Source: Paenibacillaceae bacterium (GTDB lineage: Bacteria; Bacillota; Clostridia; Lachnospirales; Lachnospiraceae). From it: a stretch of DNA of 47,482 nt. Positions 1 through 8,542 of the stretch are shown in pieces. Under the pieces are notes generated by a model that had not been told where the DNA came from, ran no database searches, and was given only the letters and a program-made list of their open reading frames with translations. The stretch lies in the NCBI GenBank assembly GCA_015057775.1, contig SVDT01000006.1, positions 1 to 47,482 on the forward strand. The letters run 5' to 3'. The translations under genes and the position numbers were made by a program. The stretch's first letter is position 1, and each line of letters begins with the position of its first letter.

Positions 1-839
1 TGCCCTGCGCTCTTTGCCGATTGAAATTTTAAAACCGTCTCTTTATCCCAGCATGCAATATTATGGGTTATGACATTTTTATAGTTTCTATCTGCAACTT
101 TCTGTTTTAGTTCTAAATAGATATCTTTATCCGCTTCTATAGCAATATATTTTCTGCAGTTTCCTCCGGTTAACTGAAAAAAAGCTTCCATGGTATCTCC
201 ATTGTAGCTTCCGCAATCACAAAAAATTTCATCTGGTTTTAATTTTAATAGTTCCTGGTCAAAATACTGCTCTTCTGAGGGGGAGGATATAAATTCCAGA
301 TATTTATTATCCAAAGAAATCTTGGAGTTCAATATGTTTAAATAAACTTCTTTGGAATGTTTATCTGCCAGGCTGTTATATACCTGCCTGAATTCATCAA
401 AGTGAAATTTTACGATCTGGTAAGCAGTTTCATCTTTGTAAGTATAATAATCATTGGCAACTGTAAAGCCTGCTGTATCAATCATTGAGTCTTCTATCCC
501 CAGTGAGATCAGCTGCTTTCTTATTTCCGGAAAACGCATACTGGCAATAATAATATAAATGGGTCCCTCTTTTGCCTTTTCAGCCACTTCTAAGGGTGAT
601 AATATGGTATACCCATTTTTTTGCATTCCCCAGAGTTCCTTTTTATTATCAGCATAATTTTTTAATCGGGTTAAGCAGTGGAACTCTTTTAAGAATTGAT
701 AAAGTGCATCAGAAGCGCTCCCTGACCCCCAGATGATGATGGTATCTTTGTTACTGATTTTTTCCGCATACCTTCCTGCATTTGTCTTATATAAGTCCTT
801 ATTTAGAATTTTTTCCTCAAATTCGTTTTTACCTGTCAT
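1..839 (-). CDS. FkbM-family methyltransferase, 3' end cut by window edge
   Basis: Read by translating the minus strand from the ATG at 839; 279 codons are visible and the reading frame is still open at base 1. The N-terminal third has a glycine-rich stretch (IIIWGSGSASDAL) like a nucleotide-binding loop. Further on, CDCGSYNGDTMEAF followed by YIAIEADKD is the SAM-binding motif I and acidic loop of FkbM-type O-methyltransferases. The start overlaps the upstream stop as ATGA behind a GGGGGAG ribosome site, so it is translationally coupled to the GNAT-like gene. The family methylates sugars or glycan intermediates; with a polysaccharide deacetylase two genes upstream, a surface or flagellar glycan role is inferred. 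Confidence 0.8.
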   Translation of the reverse strand, partial: MTGKNEFEEKILNKDLYKTNAGRYAEKISNKDTIIIWGSGSASDALYQFLKEFHCLTRLKNYADNKKELWGMQKNGYTILSPLEVAEKAKEGPIYIIIASMRFPEIRKQLISLGIEDSMIDTAGFTVANDYYTYKDETAYQIVKFHFDEFRQVYNSLADKHSKEVYLNILNSKISLDNKYLEFISSPSEEQYFDQELLKLKPDEIFCDCGSYNGDTMEAFFQLTGGNCRKYIAIEADKDIYLELKQKVADRNYKNVITHNIACWDKETVLKFQSAKSAG

Positions 840-1906
840 AGCTCCCCCTGGCCCCCTTGATTTTTCTCCATCATCTTATTTGGCCGATCCTGATCTCCGT
901 CTGCTTTATAAAACAGGGTTCCATCCAGTTTGTAATGGGCCCATATATCAACGTTCTCACGTAAAAATGGTTCAAAATAGTTAGGTATGATATTGGGATC
1001 ATCATCTGACCTGTAAATGAAACCGGCGTCCCATAGATATCGCTCCTCAAATCCATAGTTGTAAAAATCTATATACTCTAAATTCATTTCTTTCATAATC
1101 CCATCAAATGTATTACTCAGCCCGGAAAACAAACGTTGATCTCCTATATAATCCACGATACGAAAGATTCTTGCTCCGTTACATTCAATTAACCGGGCCA
1201 TCATAAGTGCCCCTACTTTGCCGCTCCCGTTTTTTAATCCATAAACAGAATAGTGATAGTAGGGATGACAGAAATATCGTTTGTTTACATACCAGCTGTC
1301 TTTGTATGGGATAGAATTGACGCTCTCGATATTAAAATTTTCTTTTACTTCGTTTATGGAACTTAAAAGCATAATTTTTGTATCAAAATTATTTTCCTGC
1401 AGGATATCCGGCTTCTTTTTAACAAGTGCAATTTTAAATTCTTCAGTTTCAGGATTTAACTTATAATATTGTCTCATGCGGATGGTTCTGTCATGAAAAT
1501 ACAGTCTTCTTAACGGGATTGTGGTGTTGGGGTTCGCTCCGTTACCAATCTGGGTTCGACATCCGGTGATGTCAAAAACCCGCTTTGCCAGCTCTATGCC
1601 TAAAAGAGGCATATTTTCACCCGATTCACGCACTTTCCACATGCTGCCCCAGATATCCATTTTCTTAACATCTTTCGTATCAGAACATTTGATAAAACCA
1701 AAGATACCTTCCAGTAATCGGGTGTTCTTATCAATTGCTACAATAAAATTAATCTGATTTCCATCCTGATACTCATATCGAAACAGGTCTCTGTCTTGGG
1801 ACATGATATGGCCTTTTTTCCAATACTTATCAATGAAATCCATAATCAGATCTATATCAGAGCTATTGGCAAGCCGGATCTCATACCGTGTATCAAACTG
1901 ATTCAT
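836..1906 (-). CDS. GNAT-like acyltransferase-related protein, probably glycan biosynthesis
   Basis: 356 residues. The N-terminus (IRLANSSDIDLIMDFIDKYW) and the later run on self-defence-like strands (FIVAIDKNTRLLEGIFGFI) resemble the N-acetyltransferase fold, but I see no clean acetyl-CoA Q/R-x-x-G-x-G/A loop, so catalysis is uncertain. The C-terminal half may be a second, degenerate GNAT-like repeat. A GGAGG ribosome site precedes the ATG, 18 bases after the deacetylase stop, and its end overlaps the FkbM methyltransferase gene by four bases. This places it in one transcript with two carbohydrate-modifying enzymes. Likely role: acylation of a surface sugar; specific substrate unknown. Confidence 0.6.
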   Translation of the reverse strand: MNQFDTRYEIRLANSSDIDLIMDFIDKYWKKGHIMSQDRDLFRYEYQDGNQINFIVAIDKNTRLLEGIFGFIKCSDTKDVKKMDIWGSMWKVRESGENMPLLGIELAKRVFDITGCRTQIGNGANPNTTIPLRRLYFHDRTIRMRQYYKLNPETEEFKIALVKKKPDILQENNFDTKIMLLSSINEVKENFNIESVNSIPYKDSWYVNKRYFCHPYYHYSVYGLKNGSGKVGALMMARLIECNGARIFRIVDYIGDQRLFSGLSNTFDGIMKEMNLEYIDFYNYGFEERYLWDAGFIYRSDDDPNIIPNYFEPFLRENVDIWAHYKLDGTLFYKADGDQDRPNKMMEKNQGGQGEL

Positions 1907-1924
1907 AGTGTTTCACCTCCTGCT

Positions 1925-2899
1925 TCATGTCCGTTCCTTGTCCAGACGGCATTTGAATTTTTCACTAATAGGCGGAAAATCATTGGTGTCAAGGCGGGGA
2001 ATTGTAAGGTTGCTGCACTCTGATAAATCTGCCACCTTTACCTGAGTGGTAAGTCCCAGTTTACACCCCGTGGATGAGATGTATTGCAAAAGCGCCTCAT
2101 TATAACTGCCATAAGGATAATTCATTACCCAATTTTCAGCGTCTATATATTCCGACATGACATCCAATGCCTGCCTGATATCTTTCTGCATTTCTTCCTC
2201 TGACAAGCGTCCCAGCCAGTAATGGTTATATCCATGCAGTCCAATATACATGCCTTCCTGTTTCATAAGCCTGATCTGATCGGAAGTCAGATACAGTTCA
2301 CCAGCTAATTTATCCTCTGATATTCCTACATACTTTTTAAACAAGTCATCACATATCTTACCTCTTACTTTTTCCGGCAATACAGACTGAAGCATTCGTT
2401 TCACAAAAATTGTTTCTTTGCTGTCAAATCGATTGCCAGATGCATATTCATTAAAAAGCACATTATTATCGGCATATTCGTATTCTGAACCCCGGTAATA
2501 ATCCATGCGTTTTAGAACTGACGGCAATAGAACGTCTATCTGTGTGGTGGCCAGTATATAATGAATTTTATTTACATCCAATAAAACATGCTCTTTTAGC
2601 GTTTTCCCTGAAATAAAAAAAGAGCCCTGTAAATTTTCTGCCTTTAATATTGGAAATACGGAAGTATAATGATCCAGATAACCATCGTCGAATGTGAGTA
2701 AAACTGCTTGTTTGGGCAACTCATACTGGTTATTGCAGGCACAGTTTAATTCCTCCATGGTAATAACCGTAAAGTTTTGTTTTAAATATTCTATCTGTTT
2801 TCTGAAGCAGGCTATATCAAGTCCTTTTATCCGGGGATAACGGCTGTGTTCCAAATCCCTTACATAGTGATACATGATTACGTAAACTTTATTGTCCAT
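1925..2899 (-). CDS. Polysaccharide deacetylase family protein
   Basis: 324 residues of the NodB/carbohydrate-esterase-4 fold. The metal-binding motif 1 is TFDDGY (about residue 70), motif 2 is HGYNHYW in place of the classic H-S/T-x-x-H-P, and motif 3 is NYPYGSYN. There is no signal peptide or membrane segment, so the enzyme is probably cytoplasmic and acts on a glycan precursor rather than finished wall polymer. First gene of the visible glycan operon, followed by the GNAT-like and FkbM genes. The ATG at 2899 has only a poor ribosome site (AAAGATAAAG), and a promoter-like element ends about ten bases before it, so the leader may be very short. Confidence 0.85.
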   Translation of the reverse strand: MDNKVYVIMYHYVRDLEHSRYPRIKGLDIACFRKQIEYLKQNFTVITMEELNCACNNQYELPKQAVLLTFDDGYLDHYTSVFPILKAENLQGSFFISGKTLKEHVLLDVNKIHYILATTQIDVLLPSVLKRMDYYRGSEYEYADNNVLFNEYASGNRFDSKETIFVKRMLQSVLPEKVRGKICDDLFKKYVGISEDKLAGELYLTSDQIRLMKQEGMYIGLHGYNHYWLGRLSEEEMQKDIRQALDVMSEYIDAENWVMNYPYGSYNEALLQYISSTGCKLGLTTQVKVADLSECSNLTIPRLDTNDFPPISEKFKCRLDKERT

Positions 2900-2908
2900 T
2901 CTTTATCT

Positions 2909-2938
2909 TTTATATCTCATTTCTATCATCCTATGCAA
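2909..2938 (-). promoter_or_regulatory. Possible sigma-A promoter for the deacetylase operon
   Basis: On the minus strand TTGCAT (2933-2938) and TATAAA (2909-2914) are 18 bases apart. The expected start would fall only a few bases before the ATG at 2899, giving a near-leaderless message, which fits the weak ribosome site. It could equally be a chance match. Confidence 0.35.
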
Positions 2939-2988
2939 AATGTCCGATGCTTCGTTCCACTCCTGCATATAAGCACAACCGCTGAATA

Positions 2989-3038
2989 CAAAAATGGAGG
3001 TATTGCTTAGTAGACTTATCTACTTATGCAATACCTCC
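2989..3038 (-). terminator. Rho-independent terminator after nagA
   Basis: Perfect 11-base arms GGAGGTATTGC (2996-3006) and GCAATACCTCC (3028-3038) with a smaller inner AGTAG/CTACT pairing, followed on the minus strand by ATTTTTG. It lies 45 bases beyond the nagA stop and separates nagA from the glycan genes. Confidence 0.75.
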
Positions 3039-3083
3039 AATGCTATCAATGCTGCTTTTGTAATAATACCCTTTGCTTGCCTA

Positions 3084-4244
3084 TTAATTATGGGTGGCTG
3101 ATACATCAACCATTCCCACTCCTCTGCAATAGGTCTGAACGACTTCATAGGAATCACTGAGAACCACAAGATCCGCATCGTATCCGGCATTCAGACGCCC
3201 TTTTCTGTCATCCACTCCAAGACACTTTGCAGGGTTTATGGTACAGGAATTGAGAGCAGAATCAAAAGGCACCAAAGCTTCCTCTACCAGAAGTTTTAAG
3301 CCCTTGTTCATCTTCAAGGTACTTCCTGCAATGGTTTCTGTTCCCTTTAAGTAAGCAAGACCATTTTCCCTGACCTCGATATCATGGCCGCCCAGCTGGT
3401 ACTGGCCACCTGCCGGACAGTTTTTAGCCCTCAGGGAATCGCTGATCATGATGGCATAGTCCCTGCCTTTTGCCGTATAATAGTTATTTAACGCTGCCAG
3501 GTGGCTGTGACAGCCATCACAGATGATTTCACCGTAAATATCCCGTACTCTGAGCGCTGTCCCTACCAGCCCCGGATCCCGGTGATGGTAAGGGGTCATG
3601 CCGTTATAGACATGGGTCATGGAGGTGGCACCGTTGGCAATTCCCATGAGAGCCTGGTCATACGTAGCAGCCGAATGCCCCATACTTACCACTACCCCAT
3701 GCTTTTTACAATATTTTGTAAGAGCAAAGTTTTCATCCCGTTCAGGAGCAAGAGTAATATATTTAATCTTTCCTTTTGCTGCCTTTTGATAACTTTCAAA
3801 CTGTTCCACTGAGGGCTTTGCTATGGCTTCCGGAGGCTGTGCTCCTTTGTACTTCATATCCAGATAAGGGCCCTCAAAATGAATTCCCAGGATCTCGGCA
3901 CCCTCATAACCATCATTAACAACATTGGCGATATTGGAAACTGCTTTTTCCAAAACTCCTGGCATCTGAGTCACTGTTGTGGGTAAAAGTGCAGTAACCC
4001 CCTCTTCGGGAATTCTTTTAATCCAATCCCTCAGACCCTGAGGCTCACCGTCATTGGTATCATAGCCATATGCTCCATGAGTATGAATATCGATAAACCC
4101 CGGTACGATCCGATCATTTCCATAATCACAATCGGCTGGCTGGGTTCCATACCCGTTTACTGCTGAAATTTTTCCTTCCGACAGCTCAAGCTGTGCCGGA
4201 ATAAACTGTCCTGCGATCCACACGCGTCTGCTCTGTATTATCAT
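3084..4244 (-). CDS. nagA: N-acetylglucosamine-6-phosphate deacetylase
   Basis: 386 residues, usual family length. Hydrolyses GlcNAc-6-phosphate to glucosamine-6-phosphate and acetate in the cytoplasm, feeding amino-sugar and cell-wall recycling. Amidohydrolase TIM-barrel features are all visible: HTHG metal site (H54, H56), metal-bridging E124 in HFEGPY, H190 in MGHS, H211 in THVYNGM, and the catalytic Asp in ISDS (D269). No nagB deaminase or GntR-type nagR is adjacent, so this copy stands alone with its own promoter and terminator. The ATG follows a GGGG stretch at normal distance. Family assignment is firm. Confidence 0.96.
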   Translation of the reverse strand: MIIQSRRVWIAGQFIPAQLELSEGKISAVNGYGTQPADCDYGNDRIVPGFIDIHTHGAYGYDTNDGEPQGLRDWIKRIPEEGVTALLPTTVTQMPGVLEKAVSNIANVVNDGYEGAEILGIHFEGPYLDMKYKGAQPPEAIAKPSVEQFESYQKAAKGKIKYITLAPERDENFALTKYCKKHGVVVSMGHSAATYDQALMGIANGATSMTHVYNGMTPYHHRDPGLVGTALRVRDIYGEIICDGCHSHLAALNNYYTAKGRDYAIMISDSLRAKNCPAGGQYQLGGHDIEVRENGLAYLKGTETIAGSTLKMNKGLKLLVEEALVPFDSALNSCTINPAKCLGVDDRKGRLNAGYDADLVVLSDSYEVVQTYCRGVGMVDVSATHN

Positions 4245-4310
4245 ATTCGTACCCCTTTTTCTTTCCGAATCACTATACTGATGTGACAGGCCAAACCTGA
4301 CCTTTCTTTC

Positions 4311-4339
4311 AGTATATACAGTTGTTTTCCGGTTTTCAA
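4311..4339 (-). promoter_or_regulatory. Sigma-A promoter for nagA
   Basis: Minus-strand -35 TTGAAA (4334-4339) and -10 TATACT (4311-4316) with an exact 17-base spacer, about 67 bases before the nagA ATG. An imperfect inverted repeat around GTCAGG/CCTGTC lies just downstream (about 4286-4303) and could be an operator. The rest of 4245-4390 is very A/T-rich with no gene. Confidence 0.7.
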
Positions 4340-4390
4340 GAAGTTTCGAAAATTTTTTTTATTTTTTTATTTATAATAAAAAATTTATCC

Positions 4391-6637
4391 TTACATAATT
4401 GGCCAGCGTATGGTTACACGGAATAAATCGGCTTCTGTTTCAACGGTGAGTTTTCCGTTCTGCAGCTCCACAAAGCTTTTGGCTATTGCCATACCAAGAC
4501 CGGACCCTTCTGTATTGCGTGCCTGATCTCCTCTGGCAAAACGTTCGGTTATCTCCTCAGGATTAAAGGTCAGCTCTGCAGCTGATATGTTTTTTAATAT
4601 GATTTCAACCCAGTCATTTTCTTTTCTCATATCGATGTAAGCCCGGGTTCCTGGCATGGCATATTTGATAATGTTGGTCAGCAGGTTATCAAAAATCCGG
4701 TAAGTCTTCTGACTGTCCAGAGAAAGAATAATTTTTTCATCAGGCAGATTCCAGCGAAAATCAATGGTGGATTCCTCGATCTTATCGCTAAGTTCAAAAC
4801 TAACCTCTTTTAACAGACTGACAATATCAACATCCTCCAGATCCAGTGTTACATTGTTGCTGTTGGCCTTGCTGATCTCAAATAAATCTTCAATCAACGC
4901 TTTTAACCGCATGGATTTCTGTTCCAGAATATCGATATAGGCTTTTCGTTGTTCCGGAGTTGCATGATCATCCTTTAATAGATTTACATAGGTTATTATG
5001 GCAGTAAGGGGTGTCTTTAAATCATGAGACATATTGCTGATTAAATCAGTCTTTAACTTCTGGCTTTTGACTTCTTCATCAACGACTCCCTTAAGACCGC
5101 TCTGAATCTTTTGTATTTCTTTTTTAAATGGTTCGAACACACCTAAATCTTCTTCAATTACAACCTCTAAATTTCCTTCCGCTATCTGATTGGTAGCTTT
5201 CAGCAACACATTGTATTTTCTGCTTAAATCAAGATAATATTTTCTCATTACAAAAAACAAAATGATGGAGTAAAGGAACAAAGCACCGATACCCAAAAAC
5301 CAAAGACTGCAAAGAATAGTAAGTACAATAAAATTTACAGCTGCAATTTTAAAGATTGTACGGTCTGATTTTTCCTGTAAATTAATATTTCCCAAATATC
5401 GGTACAATTTTTTCAGGCAATTTACTACCCAGCCACAGAATAACCCGCATAAGGTTCTCTCCTTATAATAACGGGTGATGCCAATGTGAAACACATCTCT
5501 CATACACAGGACTGCCCAGTAAATCACAGCAAAAGGTACTGCCCACCAGAGAAGATTCCATAGCTTAACCATGATATCTGCTGCTTTAGGAATAAAATTG
5601 GCACGTAACAGCGCACTGTACAAATCACCCCGGTTTGTCACTGCAACCAGGCTTGTAAGTCCCGCTCCAAAGGCAACCGAACCGGCTACGATTCCAATCA
5701 CCAGTTCCAATGGGGTTCTTAAAATAGCATTACCATCAGCCAGATTCACATCCATACAGGAAAACAGAAACGCAAGGGCGGCCACGGCGCATACCAGTCC
5801 GATGAAGATGCGGGTAACACTCCCCGAGTTTTCATAAGCAGTCCAGATATTCCCACTGGTATCTTTAAATGATGAGATCTGCTGCTCTGACATACCATAG
5901 GCAAATGACATATTCCGTGGATTGGACAGTTTTATATTACCCTCCTGGAAATAGTCATCATAATAACTTTCCATAGGATCTTTATCTCCAAAATCCTGAA
6001 GTGTATTGAGTAAGTAAGCTGTATTTTCCCCTCTCACACAGCTGATATCCATGCGCCCAAGTTCATCATAATGTAAAACTGCCTGAAATACATAATAACT
6101 GTTATTGGGTATAAACCGCCCTTCTGCATGATCCAGGATCACTTTGCCGTTTTCATCTATCATCTGATAATCAATGGAGTTGCGGATATTTCCGAAATTC
6201 CGGTTCCAGTTTTCAAATTCCCGGATGCTGTTTTTGCGAAGTCCCCTTAAATATTCTGTTCTTTCGTCTTCACCGTCTCCTTCATCTTTTGTTATCTGCA
6301 TTTCTGATGAAGTAGTTCCAGATAATTCAGTGGCTGTGCTTTTTTCGCTTCCATCACTGCTTGCCGCTTTTAGTTCTGCCTCAGCCTCTGGCAAAAAATA
6401 CTGAAAGGGAGAAAGAATTTTATTCTGCTCTTTCTGTGCATCTTCCAATGCCAAAACATAATTGCCGTTTACAAGATGTTTTAAAAAAGTACTTTCTTCG
6501 TAGATTGGAGCCCCATTTCTGGAAGACTCATTTTCAAAATAAGGATAAAGTTCCACCATTGCAAATGCTGCAGCAAGAATAACCATCGCTGCCAGTAATC
6601 CGCTGATGCTATGCCTGTTTTTCAATTTTATATCCAA
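4391..6637 (-). CDS. Sensor histidine kinase with large extracytoplasmic region and about six membrane segments
   Basis: 748 residues, well over twice a minimal kinase. One membrane segment at about 13-32 precedes a long hydrophilic sensor region (about 33-270, with an acidic Ser/Thr/Glu-rich patch near 95-125), then clustered segments at about 275-295, 308-332, 358-382 and 427-463. A HAMP-like linker leads to HisKA with phospho-acceptor H538 in MSHDLKTPL, and an ATPase domain ending in ERFARGD and GSGLGMAIA. The usual G1 box D-x-G is replaced by LKNIS, as known in one group of Firmicute kinases. It overlaps the response regulator gene by 29 bases. The start is TTG at 6637 or, with better ribosome-site spacing from GGGGAG, TTG at 6625. 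Signal unknown. Confidence 0.9.
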   Translation of the reverse strand: MDIKLKNRHSISGLLAAMVILAAAFAMVELYPYFENESSRNGAPIYEESTFLKHLVNGNYVLALEDAQKEQNKILSPFQYFLPEAEAELKAASSDGSEKSTATELSGTTSSEMQITKDEGDGEDERTEYLRGLRKNSIREFENWNRNFGNIRNSIDYQMIDENGKVILDHAEGRFIPNNSYYVFQAVLHYDELGRMDISCVRGENTAYLLNTLQDFGDKDPMESYYDDYFQEGNIKLSNPRNMSFAYGMSEQQISSFKDTSGNIWTAYENSGSVTRIFIGLVCAVAALAFLFSCMDVNLADGNAILRTPLELVIGIVAGSVAFGAGLTSLVAVTNRGDLYSALLRANFIPKAADIMVKLWNLLWWAVPFAVIYWAVLCMRDVFHIGITRYYKERTLCGLFCGWVVNCLKKLYRYLGNINLQEKSDRTIFKIAAVNFIVLTILCSLWFLGIGALFLYSIILFFVMRKYYLDLSRKYNVLLKATNQIAEGNLEVVIEEDLGVFEPFKKEIQKIQSGLKGVVDEEVKSQKLKTDLISNMSHDLKTPLTAIITYVNLLKDDHATPEQRKAYIDILEQKSMRLKALIEDLFEISKANSNNVTLDLEDVDIVSLLKEVSFELSDKIEESTIDFRWNLPDEKIILSLDSQKTYRIFDNLLTNIIKYAMPGTRAYIDMRKENDWVEIILKNISAAELTFNPEEITERFARGDQARNTEGSGLGMAIAKSFVELQNGKLTVETEADLFRVTIRWPIM

Positions 6638-7322
6638 CTCCCCACACCACCTTTAAATATTTCGGTTCCTTCGGATTTAATTCAATCTTTTCCCGGATTT
6701 TCCTTATGTGCACCATAATGGTATCGGTATTAATTGCCCGTTCATTCCATACTCTTTCATAAATTTCTTCCGCTGAAAATACCCTTCCAGGATTTTTCAT
6801 AAGAAGTGCAAGAATTTTAAATTCAATGGGAGTCAGCTTTACCAGCTTTTCATCTACGGTAACCTCCACCGTGTCTTCATTTAATTCCAGCCCTCCTATG
6901 GAATAGACATTGCTTTTCTCTTTTTGTTCTTTTGCTTCCAGCATATCCATATACTTCCTGTACCGTCTTAGCTGGGAATTTACTCTGGCAAGAAGCTCCA
7001 TGGGGGTAAATGGTTTTGCAACATAGTCATCTGCACCAATGTTGAGACCCATAATTTTATCCACCTCTTCTGATTTGGCGGATAGAATAATCACTGGAAA
7101 ATCATGTTTTTCCCGCAGCTTCACAGTCATGGTAATTCCATCCATACGAGGCATCATGACGTCTACAATAGCCAGATGTATTTCCTCCTGCTCCAGAATC
7201 TTTAATCCCTCTACTCCGTCTGCCGCCTGAAACACTTCGTATCCCTGACTTCTTAAGTATATTTCCACTCCCTGCCTGATTTCTTTGTCATCTTCAACTA
7301 ATAAGATGTGGTTTGCGTCCAT
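6609..7322 (-). CDS. OmpR/PhoB-family response regulator
   Basis: 237 residues. Receiver domain (about 4-118) with the acidic pair D11/D12, phospho-acceptor D54 in VDVMMP, the Ser of ILSAKS and K of AKPFTP. The C-terminal winged helix (about 140-235) contains KLTPIEFKILALL and the recognition helix region TIMVHIRKIREKI. First gene of the pair: GGAGAG precedes the ATG by six bases, and its 3' end overlaps the kinase gene, so the two are co-translated. Target genes are unknown; VanR-like proteins are the nearest general comparison. Confidence 0.95.
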   Translation of the reverse strand: MDANHILLVEDDKEIRQGVEIYLRSQGYEVFQAADGVEGLKILEQEEIHLAIVDVMMPRMDGITMTVKLREKHDFPVIILSAKSEEVDKIMGLNIGADDYVAKPFTPMELLARVNSQLRRYRKYMDMLEAKEQKEKSNVYSIGGLELNEDTVEVTVDEKLVKLTPIEFKILALLMKNPGRVFSAEEIYERVWNERAINTDTIMVHIRKIREKIELNPKEPKYLKVVWGVGYKIEKQA

Positions 7323-7378
7323 GTGATCTCTCCTTATCTATCATAATCCGCTGATTTCTCCCAGCGTTCCATGCATTT

Positions 7379-7407
7379 ATTATACCTCACTCTGAATATT
7401 CCTCTAT
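7379..7407 (-). promoter_or_regulatory. Probable promoter of the response regulator-kinase operon
   Basis: A perfect minus-strand TATAAT (7379-7384) stands about 57 bases before the regulator ATG, but there is no good -35 at 16-18 bases. The palindrome GAATATTC falls in the spacer region, so the promoter may need an activator, possibly the regulator itself. Confidence 0.45.
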
Positions 7408-7490
7408 ATTCTAAGGATAAAATACCAATCTTAAAATGATTGTCACAGAAAACGAAAGAAATTCTAAAATTCACTATACCCGTCATTATT

Positions 7491-7530
7491 CAAAAAAGGT
7501 GCTAAGGAAAACAGCCTCCTTAAGCACCTT
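7491..7530 (-). terminator. Rho-independent terminator after yhaM
   Basis: Arms AAGGTGCTTAAGGA and TCCTTAGCACCTT pair with one bulged base, followed by TTTTTTG on the minus strand. It starts within ten bases of the yhaM stop. Confidence 0.88.
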
Positions 7531-7535
7531 ATCAT

Positions 7536-8486
7536 TTAAATTTCGTTTGTAGTCTTTCTGATATTTGTATCCATCAGCCTGTTAAAGCCCAACCAGCCGT
7601 TATTATCTCCAGCCGCTCTCAGCACTTCAATCATAGTCTCCATCTTTGCATCTGTGTTATCTGCAAAATTAAGAGCCAGTGCCTCAATCAGAGCCGGTTT
7701 TTTCGGGGAACCGTATTCCAGTTCTCCATGATGGGCCAGAATACAATGCTTTAATTCGGTAGCGAACTTCTCCGGGAAACCGGGAATGGTACGGATTCTC
7801 TCTCCTATCATCTCAGTTCCGATAATGATATGTCCAAGAAGCTGCCCGTCATCGGTGTAATCATTCTCCGGAAATGTGGAAAGTTCTTTTGTCTTGCCGA
7901 TGTCATGAAACATAGCAGCAGTGAGCAAAAGATCACGGTTAATCAAAGGATAATATCCTGCATAATAATCACAAAGCTTCACTACACTCAGGGTATGTTC
8001 CAGCAGTCCGCCTACAAAGCCATGATGTACGCTCTTCGCTGCAGAATGAAACTGGAATGCCTTGGCAAATGCAGCATCCTCTATGAAAAAGCTTTCTAAA
8101 AGAGCCCGGTAATAAGGACTTTTTACAGAACGGATAAAGCCTGCCAGTTCTTCAAACATCACTTTTATATCTTTACCGGAAACAGGAAGATAATCCCCTG
8201 GGATATATTCTCCTTCTTCCGCTTTTCTGATTCTCTTAATATTCAGCTGATTGGAATTCTGGAACACCGTAACATCTGCATCTATGTATACATAATCCAG
8301 AGTCTCAAAGTTTCCGATACCCGGGGATCCCAAATCCCAAATTTTAGCATCCACAGTGCCGGTTTTATCCTGAAGTATCAGGTTGCCGTACTCCTTTCCT
8401 GACTTTGTCAGGGAAATCTGCCTGTTTTTGCACAAATACACATCAGAAACATGCATTCCTTCCCGGAATGATTCGATATACTTCAT
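7536..8486 (-). CDS. yhaM: 3'-5' exoribonuclease YhaM family (OB fold + HD domain)
   Basis: 316 residues, as in Bacillus YhaM. The N-terminal OB-fold nucleic-acid domain (about 15-95, GTVDAKIWD) is followed by an HD phosphohydrolase domain: HHGFVGGLLEHTLSV, the HD pair in AAMFHDIGKTKE, then GHIIIG and HCILAHHGELEYGSP. The family trims RNA and single-stranded DNA from the 3' end in a metal-dependent way. It lies 46 bases downstream of the HtrA-like gene and probably shares its promoter; a terminator follows immediately. GGAGGA precedes the ATG. Confidence 0.95.
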   Translation of the reverse strand: MKYIESFREGMHVSDVYLCKNRQISLTKSGKEYGNLILQDKTGTVDAKIWDLGSPGIGNFETLDYVYIDADVTVFQNSNQLNIKRIRKAEEGEYIPGDYLPVSGKDIKVMFEELAGFIRSVKSPYYRALLESFFIEDAAFAKAFQFHSAAKSVHHGFVGGLLEHTLSVVKLCDYYAGYYPLINRDLLLTAAMFHDIGKTKELSTFPENDYTDDGQLLGHIIIGTEMIGERIRTIPGFPEKFATELKHCILAHHGELEYGSPKKPALIEALALNFADNTDAKMETMIEVLRAAGDNNGWLGFNRLMDTNIRKTTNEI

Positions 8487-8521
8487 TTTCTTCCTCCATA
8501 TCTCACTGACAGCAACAAGGA

Positions 8522-8542
8522 AGCCAGGATAGTTACCTGGCT
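8522..8542 (-). other. Hairpin over the stop codon of the HtrA-like gene
   Basis: AGCCAGG and CCTGGCT form perfect 7-base arms around a loop holding the TAA stop. There is no T tract after it, so it is more likely a weak attenuator or 3'-end stabiliser between the HtrA-like gene and yhaM than a terminator. Confidence 0.4.

Noticed and set aside
733-984. 83-residue plus-strand open frame
   Set aside because: It lies antisense to the FkbM and GNAT-like genes, has no ribosome site, and its composition matches a shadow frame.
2996-3038. Inverted repeat considered as insertion-sequence end or attachment site
   Set aside because: A T tract follows it in the nagA direction and there is no transposase or direct repeat, so it is a terminator.
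4340-4390. A/T-only stretch considered as terminator of the kinase operon
   Set aside because: The only possible stem is made of A-T pairs and would be very weak; no G/C-rich hairpin precedes the T run.
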